This document shows, piece after piece, positions 47,323 through 53,829 of a DNA stretch of 64,000 nucleotides. Source of the stretch: Tomitella gaofuii (GTDB taxonomy: Bacteria > Actinomycetota > Actinomycetes > Mycobacteriales > Mycobacteriaceae). The translations under genes were made by a program, and so were the position numbers. The notes beneath the pieces are model-generated. The model saw only the letters and a list, made by a program, of their open reading frames with translations. It was not told where the DNA came from and searched no databases. The DNA lies in contig NZ_CP059900.1 of the NCBI RefSeq assembly GCF_014126825.1, positions 2,804,954 to 2,868,953 of the forward strand, given 5' to 3'. Position 1 is the first letter of the stretch, and each line of letters opens with the position of its first letter.

Positions 47323-50117
47323 CTAGTGCGCCGCCTCGTCCCACGTGCGGCCGGCCCCGATGGACACCTCCAACGGCACCGACAGTTCGACGACGCCCGA
47401 CATCTCCGCGCGGAGCAGCTCCTCGACCCGCGCACGCTCGGCCGCCACCACCTCCACCACCAGCTCGTCGTGCACCTGCAGCAGCACCCGCGAACGCAGC
47501 TGCTCGGCGCGGCGAGCGCGCGCTGCAGGTTGATCATGGCGACCTTGATGATGTCGGCGGCACTGCCCTGGATCGGCGCGTTGAGGGCCGCCCGCTCGGC
47601 GATGTCGCGACGCTGACGGTTGTGGCTGTTCAGGTCGGGCAGATAGCGACGCCGGCCGTAGATGGTCTCGGTGTAGCCGTCCTTGCGGGCCTGCTCCACC
47701 ACCTCGTGCAGGTAGTCGCGCACCCCGCCGAACCGCGCGAAGTACGCGTCCATCTGCTCCTTCGCCTCGCCCGCGGAGATCTTGAGCTGCTGGGCCAGGC
47801 CGTAGGCGCTGAGCCCGTACGCCAGGCCGTAGCTCATCGCCTTGACCCGGCGGCGCAGGTCCGCGGTGACCTCGTCGATGGGCACCCCGAAGGCCCTGGC
47901 CCCCACGAAGTTGTGCAGGTCCTCGCCGGAGCGGAACGCCTCGATGAGCCCCTCGTCGCCGGACAGGTGCGCCATGATGCGCATCTCGATCTGCGAGTAG
48001 TCGGCGGTGACGAGCGTGTCAAACCCCTCGCCCACCACGAAGCCGTGGCGGATCTGCCGGCCCGCCTCGGTGCGCACCGGGATGTTCTGCAGGTTCGGCT
48101 CGGTGGACGAGAGCCGCCCGGTGGCCGCGACGTTCTGGTTGAACGTGGTGTGGATGCGACCGTCGTCCGCGACTGTCTTGAGCAGCCCGTCCACGGTGAC
48201 CTTGAGGCGGGTGGCGTCGCGATGCTCCAGCAGATGTTCGAGGAACGGGTGCCCCGTCTTCTCGAACAACGTCTGCAGCGCGTCGGCGTCGGTGGTGTAA
48301 CCGGTCTTGGTGCGCTTGGTCTTGGGCATGTCGAGCTTGTCGAACAGCACCGCCTGCAGCTGCTTGGGCGATCCGAGATTGATCTGTTCGCCGTCGATGG
48401 CCGCATAGGCGGCGTCCGCGGCCTCGGCGACCCGCGCGGCGAACTCGGAGCGCAGGTTGTGCATGTGGTCCCCGTCGACGGCGATGCCGGCGGCCTCGAG
48501 CTCCGCGAGCACAAACAACATCGGCAGTTCGATGTCCGAGAGCAGCGGGCCCGCCTCGATGGCGTCCAGCTCGGCGTCGAACGCCGCGGCGAGATCGAGC
48601 GTGGCCCGGGCACGCAGCATCTGCTGCTGGGCGTCGCGCTGCAGTGCCGACTCGTCCGCGTCCGGGTCGGCCGTGCCGCCGGCGTCGAGCAGCGTCATCT
48701 GTGCATCGTCGCCGGGGTCGTCGGCCCGCAGCTCGCGCTGCAGGTAGCGCAGCGACAGGTCCTCCAGGTCGAACTTGCGCTGGCCCGGCCGCAACAGATA
48801 GGCGGCCAGCACCGTATCGCTGGTGACCCCGCCCAGCGTCCAGCCCCGCCCGCGCAGCGCGTGGATCGCCCACTTTCCGTCGTGCAACGCCTTGGGCCGG
48901 GTCTCGTCGGCGAGCCATGCGCCCAGCGCCTCCTCGTCCCCCGGGGAGAGCTCGGTGGTCCGCACGTAGCCGCCGGCGCCGTCGGCCGCGGCGAACGCCA
49001 GCGCCTCCGCATCGGCGCCGTACACCGTGTGCGGCGAGACCACGGTGATCCCGTGCCGCGCGCCAGGGCCGGCATGCTCGGACAGCCACGCGGAGAGCGC
49101 GTCGGGGGCGATCACCTCGCCGTGCACGTCGAAGCCCTCGTCGGCCTCCGGCTCGGAGGACGTGAGGGCGGCGAAGAGGCGGTCGCGCAGGACCGCGAAC
49201 TCGAGCCGGTCGAACACCTCGTGGATCCGCTCGCGGTCCCACGGGGCCACTTCGAGCTGGTCCGGCGTGTACTCCAAGTGCATGTCGCGGATCATCTCGG
49301 TGAGGTCGCGGTTGGTGAGCACCTGTGCAAGATTCTCGCGCAGCGAATCGCCCACCTTGCCGCGCACCTCGTCGGCGTGCTCCACCAGGCCGTCGAGAGA
49401 GCCGTACTCGCGGATCCACTTGGCGGCCGTCTTCTCCCCCACCCGCGGGATGCCAGGAAGGTTGTCGCTGGGGTCGCCGCGCAGCGCCGCGTAGTCCGGG
49501 TACTGGGCCGGGGTGAGCCCGTACTTGCCCTCGACCTCCTCCGGCGTGAAGCGGACCAGGTCGGAGACCCCCTTCTTGGGGTAAAGCACCGTGACGTCGT
49601 CGGTGACCAGCTGCAGCGAGTCCCGGTCGCCGGTGCACACCAGCACCCGGTACCCGAGCTGCTGCGCCTGCGTGGCGAGCGTGGCGATGATGTCATCCGC
49701 CTCGAACCCGTCCACCTCCATCGTGCGGATGTTCAGCGCCTCCAGCACCTCCTTGGCCAGCGGCACCTGACCGGAGAACTCGTCCGGCGACTTGGCACGG
49801 TTGGCCTTGTACTCGGGGAACTTCTCGGAGCGGAACGTCTTGCGCGACACGTCGAACGCCGCGGCCACGTGCGTGGGGGCCTCGTCGCGCAGCAGGTTGA
49901 TGAGCATCGAGGTGAACCCGTAGACGGCGTTGGTGTGCTGGCCGGTGGAGGTGGAGAAGTTCTCCACCGGCAGGGCGTAGAACGCGCGATACGCCAGCGA
50001 ATGCCCGTCCAGCAGCAGCAGAACCGGGCGCCCGTCACCCGACCCGGATGCGGATGCCGGCGCTGCGCCGGTGACGTCGGGCTTGCTGGACGCGGGGCTC
50101 TTCGCTGCGGGACTCAC
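47323..50117 (-). CDS. polA: DNA polymerase I, with a one-base frameshift before motif C
   Basis: Family A polymerase for Okazaki-fragment processing and repair. An N-terminal 5'-3' exonuclease domain (about 30-320: LLLLDGHSLAYRAFYALP, EADDIIATLA, GDPSDNLPGIPRVGEKTA) is followed by a degenerate 3'-5' exonuclease-like domain and the polymerase domain (motif A ADYSQIEMRIMAHLS, motif B RRRVKAMSYGLAYGLSAYG). After GCG at 47508-47510 one base is missing at 47506-47507. The expected end, including motif C QVHDELVVEV, continues in another frame to TAG at 47323. Unrepaired, the frame runs past the symporter's 3' end to 46956 and lacks motif C. With the base restored the protein is about 931 residues. 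Start: GTG at 50117, with TAGACT 7 bases upstream and no ribosome site. Confidence 0.93.
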
Positions 50118-50124
50118 GCCGACG

Positions 50125-50130
50125 AGTCTA
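50125..50130 (-). promoter_or_regulatory. polA -10 element (leaderless)
   Basis: On the minus strand TAGACT ends 7 bases before the polA GTG. The gap to the pdtaR stop is only 40 bases, so polA may be read both from here and from pdtaR. Confidence 0.5.
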
Positions 50131-50157
50131 TGTGCCCGCTCCGACGTCCACCGCCCC

Positions 50158-50781
50158 CTATGTCGAGTCACCGATGGTGTCGACGATCGTCCTCGCCACC
50201 GCCTTCATGGTGGTGCGCCGGTCCATGGCCGCGCGCTGGATCCACGCGAAGGCCTGCGGCTCGGTCATCGCGTCGGCGGCCATGAGCACGGATTTTGCGC
50301 GCTCGATGAGCTTGCGGGCGTCGAGGCGGTCGGCCAGGTCCTGCACCTCGCGTTCGAGCGCGTGCAGCTCGGCGAACCTGCTGACCGCGAGCTCCACAGC
50401 GGGCACCAGGTCTGAGACGAAGAACGGCTTGACCAGGTAGGCCATGGCGCCGGCGTCACGCGCGCGCTCCACCAGCTCCCGCTGACTGAACGCGGTGAGG
50501 ATCACGACCGGGGCGATGCGGCGCGACGCGATCTCCGAGGCCGCGTCGATGCCGTCGCGGCGGGGCATCTTGACGTCCATGATGACCAGGTCCGGCTTCA
50601 GCTCGGCAGCCAGATCCACGGCCCGCTGCCCGTCTGCGGCCTCCCCCACCACCCGGTAGCCGACCTCGGTGAGCATCTCGACCAGGTCCAGGCGGATGAG
50701 GGCCTCGTCCTCTGCGACAAGCACCCGACGGGGCTGCTGTGCCGTCCGATACCTACCGGCGTGCGCGGAGTCGTCCGCCAT
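50158..50781 (-). CDS. pdtaR: ANTAR-domain response regulator PdtaR
   Basis: Two-component response regulator acting on RNA, 207 residues. The receiver domain (about 20-135) shows VLVAEDEALIRLDL, the phospho-acceptor in LVIMDVKMPRRDG, the conserved Thr in ILTAFS and the Lys in LVKPF. The ANTAR output domain (about 145-205) shows DARKLIERAKSVLMAADAMTEPQAFAWIQRAAMDRRTTMKAVA, which binds hairpin pairs in target mRNAs and antagonises termination. It closely matches the mycobacterial PdtaR sequence; the partner kinase PdtaS is not in this window. Start ATG at 50781, preceded by GGAGGGCAGGGCAC. polA follows after 40 bases. Confidence 0.96.
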   Translation of the reverse strand: MADDSAHAGRYRTAQQPRRVLVAEDEALIRLDLVEMLTEVGYRVVGEAADGQRAVDLAAELKPDLVIMDVKMPRRDGIDAASEIASRRIAPVVILTAFSQRELVERARDAGAMAYLVKPFFVSDLVPAVELAVSRFAELHALEREVQDLADRLDARKLIERAKSVLMAADAMTEPQAFAWIQRAAMDRRTTMKAVARTIVDTIGDST

Positions 50782-50973
50782 GTGCCCTGCCCTCCGCCCT
50801 CGTCGATCGCCTGGATGCACCGGGCCCGAGACCGTGCACCGCGCTCCGGAACAAATCCTATGGCCCGGGCGCCCGGTCCGGACGCGGGAGGCGCGATCGG
50901 CCCGCCGCACCCGACCCGCTAGGCTGCTAATCGCGCACTGCGCACGCAGTACCGTGGCACAGCGGAGCCGCAC

Positions 50974-51050
50974 GCCCCCGTAGCCCAATTGGCAGAGGCA
51001 ACGGATTCAAAACCCGTCCAGTGTCGGTTCGAGTCCGACCGGGGGCACCA
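50974..51050 (+). tRNA. tRNA with CAA anticodon (Leu), short variable loop
   Basis: Cloverleaf of 77 bases with encoded CCA: acceptor GCCCCCG/CGGGGGC, D arm GCC...GGC with TTGGC, anticodon loop TTCAAAA (anticodon CAA), T arm GTCGG-TTCGAGT-CCGAC, discriminator A. The anticodon stem ACGGA/CCCGT has an A-C mismatch at its inner end. The variable region is only five bases (CCAGT), a class I form, whereas leucine tRNAs are normally class II with a long arm. A and CAA support Leu. It stands at the left edge of a lower-GC, gene-poor patch. Confidence 0.85.
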
Positions 51051-51195
51051 AGAAAGCGCTGGTAGATCGGGTTGCCAGTGCGCTGCGGCGGTGGGGCGTG
51101 GTGAATTATCCCACCCCCGCCCCGCCCCGCGAGCGCGGAGCCGGAGCCAAGGCCAACCCCCTGGACTAGCCGGGGGGCGTGGCAGGGTCAGCGGC

Positions 51196-51640
51196 ATGTC
51201 AGCCGAGGCGCGGACAGCGATAGCGGCATGGGTTACACCCGGAATCGCGCTCTCGACGGTAGTGGTTGCTGGCATTCACTCCTGCAAGCAGGTCAATGAA
51301 GCTCGTCGGCAGGTAGTCGAAGCCCGCCGTACCCGCGAGAAACAGGCACAGCCCAACGTCGTTATCTTCACCGAGCCCAACCACGCGGTCTGTCACGTCC
51401 TGGAAGCTTGTGGTGAAGAGCTTCCGGACGACTCTTGCCCGCAACGTCACGTTCGGCTTGAATCCGGAGCCGTGTGTCAGTCCAGCGCACGCTGGCGCCG
51501 ACTTCCAAGCCGCATGGAAATCAAGTGTTCACCCGCTGGTAGAACTTGACACAGCCCCGAACCGTACGCGCACCGCAAGTTACGCAGTCGGTAATCGAAT
51601 TCAGCGTGGAGACGCGACAATACCGGACCATTCAGACGAC
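51196..51640 (+). pseudogene. Frameshifted remnant of a small hypothetical protein
   Basis: The first frame (from ATG 51196) reads a membrane-anchored start: VTPGIALSTVVVAGIHSCKQVNEARRQVVEARRTREKQAQPNVVIFTEPN, then becomes nonsense near 51405. Removing one base at GGAAGCTT joins it to a second frame reading VVKSFRTTLARNVTFGLNPEPCVSPAHAGADFQAAW, which continues sensibly to about 51570. The combined product, helix plus coiled segment plus beta domain beginning AQPNVVIF.EPN, resembles a type of small hypothetical protein common on actinobacterial genomes and mobile elements. Base composition is lower in GC than the flanks. Decayed and probably not functional. Confidence 0.55.
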
Positions 51641-51673
51641 GGTGGACCGGCCCGCACCGGGCCGGTCCACCGT
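51639..51673 (-). terminator. Terminator of peptide gene 1
   Basis: A perfect 15-bp stem (core GGTGGACCGGCCC paired with GGGCCGGTCCACC) with a 5-base loop begins 13 bases after the stop of the 27-codon gene at 51687. There is no T tract. Confidence 0.75.
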
Positions 51674-51686
51674 GTCGGTTCTTCCA

Positions 51687-51770
51687 TCACAGTCCGAGAG
51701 TGCTCCCGAGTCCGCCGAGCAGTGTCCCCACCGTCGCCGCGAGCGTGGCACCGAGTGAACCGAGAAGCAT
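51687..51770 (-). CDS. 27-residue hydrophobic peptide, paralogue 1
   Basis: Tiny gene encoding 27 residues that begin MLLGSLGATLAATVG and end LGGLGSTLGL. It contains no charged residue apart from the termini and only Leu, Gly, Ala, Thr, Ser, Val and Met; leucines recur every 3-4 positions, giving a hydrophobic helix face opposite small residues. AAGGAG lies five bases before the ATG, an ideal site. A perfect TTGACA lies 61 bases upstream and a 15-bp hairpin lies just after the stop, so it forms a compact transcription unit of its own. A longer frame to 51902 exists but would run through the promoter. The second copy is at 51934. No known family was recognised; pore-forming or membrane-active peptide is a guess. 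Confidence 0.7.
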   Translation of the reverse strand: MLLGSLGATLAATVGTLLGGLGSTLGL

Positions 51771-51818
51771 GTCGTCTCCTTTTCGTCGGAATCGCCTGAC
51801 TCCTTCATGGTGCGAACC

Positions 51819-51836
51819 GCTCCGCGGAGCTGTCAA
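51819..51836 (-). promoter_or_regulatory. Promoter of peptide gene 1 with palindrome in the spacer
   Basis: On the minus strand TTGACA is followed directly by the perfect 12-bp palindrome GCTCCGCGGAGC, then, 18 bases after the -35, by CACCAT as a weak -10. The palindrome between the two elements would suit a repressor site. Confidence 0.45.
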
Positions 51837-51887
51837 AGGATCACCATCCTCTGAATCGAGGAATCGCTCAGGCCATGCGTACGACAA

Positions 51888-51925
51888 CGCCGCGGGGCCC
51901 ACCGCAAACGGCAGGCCCCGCGGCG
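51888..51925 (-). terminator. Terminator of peptide gene 2
   Basis: A perfect 12-bp stem (CGCCGCGGGGCC with GGCCCCGCGGCG) and a 14-base loop lie 8 bases after the stop of the gene at 51934. It separates the two peptide genes. Confidence 0.7.
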
Positions 51926-51933
51926 AAGGCGAA

Positions 51934-52017
51934 TCAGAGGCCGAGCGTACTTCCGAGCCCGCCCAGCAATGCCAGAACTGCGCCGCCCAGTGTGATTCCC
52001 AGCGAAGCGAGGATCAT
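51934..52017 (-). CDS. 27-residue hydrophobic peptide, paralogue 2
   Basis: Second tiny gene, exactly the same length as its neighbour. The product begins MILASLGITLGGAVLAL and ends LGGLGSTLGL, the last ten residues being identical to paralogue 1; it has no internal charged residue. GGAAGGA lies five bases before the ATG. A TTGACT -35 element (52075-52080 on the minus strand) with CAGTAT 17 bases on gives a plausible promoter, and a 12-bp hairpin follows the stop. Third-position differences between the two genes outnumber changes in the shared tail, which suggests selection on the peptide. Function unknown. Confidence 0.7.
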   Translation of the reverse strand: MILASLGITLGGAVLALLGGLGSTLGL

Positions 52018-52051
52018 GCCATTCCTTCCGTCGAAGATTCCTACGCCTTTC

Positions 52052-52080
52052 ATACTGATATCCCGATCGGCAGAAGTCAA
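52052..52080 (-). promoter_or_regulatory. Promoter of peptide gene 2
   Basis: On the minus strand TTGACT and CAGTAT are 17 bases apart, the latter about 35 bases before the ATG at 52017. The DNA further upstream (52081-52140) is unusually AT-rich for this genome. Confidence 0.45.
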
Positions 52081-52212
52081 TGCATCCGACGACACCCGGG
52101 CCTTCCCATTCCAACCAAACAAATACTCTCAATCAATACCCGCCGTCCGGTCGGGGAGATGCCCGCACTCCGTCCACCGCACGCGCCGGAGGCGACCGCA
52201 TGCCGTTTCCAC

Positions 52213-52218
52213 TAGACT
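52213..52218 (+). promoter_or_regulatory. -10 element for arfB
   Basis: TAGACT ends eight bases before the ATG at 52227, which lacks a ribosome site. It favours that ATG over the earlier in-frame ATG at 52200. Confidence 0.45.
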
Positions 52219-52226
52219 CCGCGTCG

Positions 52227-52721
52227 ATGGGCACGGCAGGAGGGCACGGAGCGACGCAGGACCCGCGGGACCACTCCACCGCACCCACCTCCGTCGGAGG
52301 TGCACTCGTTGTCACCCGCTCCATCACGGTGCCACCATCGGCACTGCGTTGGCGGTTTTCGCGATCCAGCGGCCCCGGTGGGCAAGGCGTGAACACCACC
52401 GACTCGCGCGTGGAGCTGTTGGTGCGCCTCGACGAGGTCGACTCGCTCACCGAGCAACAGCTGGCCCGCATCCATGCGGCACTGTCGCACCGGATGATCG
52501 AGCGCACGCTCGTCATCGTCGCTGCCGAGCACCGCTCGCAACTGCGCAACCGGCAAGCCGCCCGTGACCGGGCCGTCGACCTGCTCCGGCGCGCACTCAC
52601 CATCCCTGCGCCGCAGAAGCGCAAGGCCCGCAAGCCCTCTCGTGCGGCCAAGCAGCGGCGTCTGGAAGCGAAGAAGCGCCGCGGGCAGACGAAGTCACTG
52701 CGCCGCCGACCCGACCTCTGA
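52227..52721 (+). CDS. arfB: Alternative ribosome-rescue factor ArfB (YaeJ/ICT1 family)
   Basis: Peptidyl-tRNA hydrolase that rescues ribosomes stalled without a stop codon. The class I release-factor-like domain carries the catalytic GGQ loop in SSGPGGQGVNTTDSRVEL, and the C terminus is the basic tail (KRKARKPSRAAKQRRLEAKKRRGQTKSLRRR) that enters the empty mRNA channel. There is no codon-recognition domain, which separates it from RF1/RF2. Length is 164 residues from the ATG at 52227; the N-terminal 30 residues are variable. Convergent with the GlsB-like gene, 14 bases apart. Confidence 0.94.
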   Translation: MGTAGGHGATQDPRDHSTAPTSVGGALVVTRSITVPPSALRWRFSRSSGPGGQGVNTTDSRVELLVRLDEVDSLTEQQLARIHAALSHRMIERTLVIVAAEHRSQLRNRQAARDRAVDLLRRALTIPAPQKRKARKPSRAAKQRRLEAKKRRGQTKSLRRRPDL

Positions 52722-52735
52722 GCCGGATGAGCGGG

Positions 52736-53008
52736 TCAGACCCTGCTCGACCCCCGCACCTTCTTGACGATCCACAGGAGAATGCTCGCGCCGGCCAGGC
52801 AGGTGAGGAAGCTGAACAGCCAGCCGCCGCTCGCCACGTCCACCCCGACCCAGCCGAGGATCCAACCGCCCACAAGGCCGCCGACCACGCCCACCACGAT
52901 GTTGAGGAAGATGCCCTGCTGCGCGTCGGTGCCCATGAACTTCGAGGCGATCCACCCCGCCAGGCCCCCGATGATGATCCATCCGATGATGCTCAGCGAC
53001 AGTGTCAT
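52736..53008 (-). CDS. GlsB/YeaQ/YmgE family small membrane protein
   Basis: 90-residue integral membrane protein with three predicted helices: LSIIGWIIIGGLAGWIASKFMG, LNIVVGVVGGLVGGWILGWVG and GWLFSFLTCLAGASILLWIVKKV. The glycine-rich helices and the motif GTDAQQGIFLNIVVGVVGG are diagnostic of this transglycosylase-associated (stress-induced) family. The ATG follows GGAGGAG at seven bases. The molecular role is unknown; relatives are often induced by envelope or general stress. Confidence 0.92.
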   Translation of the reverse strand: MTLSLSIIGWIIIGGLAGWIASKFMGTDAQQGIFLNIVVGVVGGLVGGWILGWVGVDVASGGWLFSFLTCLAGASILLWIVKKVRGSSRV

Positions 53009-53132
53009 GACGGCACTCCTCCACGGGCGGGGCCGGTGCGGGTCGCTCCCGGCGGCGTGCACCCAGCACACCATCCCGCGCGGCGTTCCGCAGCGGATAC
53101 CGTCGCAGACGTGCGACCGGGCTTCCCGGCTC

Positions 53133-53726
53133 CTACCTCGTGCGGCGCATCCGATACCACCAGAATTCGGCATTGCGCATCGGCCCCTTGCCTGTGCCGG
53201 CCGGTGCGGGCGCGGCGTTCACCGTCTCCCACCCCGGCCCCAGCAACGCCGAGATCCCGTCCTCGTTGATTCCCTTGGGCCCGGGCCCCTGCCGGGGTTG
53301 CGCCGCGGCCACCACGATCTCGGCGCCCGGCGCGGTGTGGTCCGTCACCCACCGGGTGTAGGCGCGGCGGGAGACCTCCGGCAGACCGTGCAGACATCCG
53401 ACGTCCGTGACCAGGTCGAAGACTTCGCCGGAGAGCGCCTGATCGAGCCGGGCGACGTCGGCGGAGACGAATCGGACGCGGTCGGTGACGCCGTCCTGCT
53501 CAGCACGTGCTCTCGCCCGGGACAGCGCCTTGGCGACATAGTCGACCCCCACCACCTGCCAACCCCGTTCGGCCATCAGCACCGAATGCCGGCCGGTGCC
53601 GCAACCGACGTCCAGCGCTCGGCCCGGCGACCGGGCGTTGAGCACGTCGGGCAGCGGTCCGTAGTCCGCCTCGCCCTCCCACGGTGTGTATCCGATGCCG
53701 TACATGAGCGAATACATGCTGACCAT
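53133..53726 (-). CDS. Class I SAM-dependent methyltransferase, 197 residues
   Basis: Small predicted methyltransferase. Motif I RALDVGCGTGRHSVLMAERGWQVVGVDYV is strong; the acidic residue after strand 2 is Asp in GVDYV; RVRFVSADVARLD and FDLVTDVGCLHGL follow. The N terminus MYSLMYGIGYTPWEGEADYGPLPDVL is typical of a family annotated in actinobacteria as thiopurine/tellurite-type methyltransferases. The C-terminal quarter is shorter and more variable. AGGGAG precedes the ATG. Substrate unknown. Confidence 0.88.
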   Translation of the reverse strand: MVSMYSLMYGIGYTPWEGEADYGPLPDVLNARSPGRALDVGCGTGRHSVLMAERGWQVVGVDYVAKALSRARARAEQDGVTDRVRFVSADVARLDQALSGEVFDLVTDVGCLHGLPEVSRRAYTRWVTDHTAPGAEIVVAAAQPRQGPGPKGINEDGISALLGPGWETVNAAPAPAGTGKGPMRNAEFWWYRMRRTR

Positions 53727-53771
53727 GGCAGACTCCCTGAGCGCCCGGACCTGTACCTACCCATGATGCGC

Positions 53772-53808
53772 CGGTGCGGCGCACAGCACAATGCCGTGCG
53801 CCGCACCG
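53772..53808 (-). terminator. Terminator after the flavoprotein gene
   Basis: A perfect 13-bp stem (CGGTGCGGCGCAC with its complement) and an 11-base loop begin 21 bases after the stop of the gene ending at 53830. Confidence 0.7.
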
Positions 53809-53829
53809 TGCGGGGACTCCTCCCGGAGG

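Noticed and set aside
45843-50285. 1480-residue plus-strand open frame across the symporter and polA
   Set aside because: It is a GC-rich shadow in the wrong frame of the symporter and antisense to polA, with no family motifs.
51051-52200. Attachment-site duplication of the tRNA 3' end
   Set aside because: I looked for a second copy of the T arm and acceptor end in the patch and saw none, so no att site is claimed.
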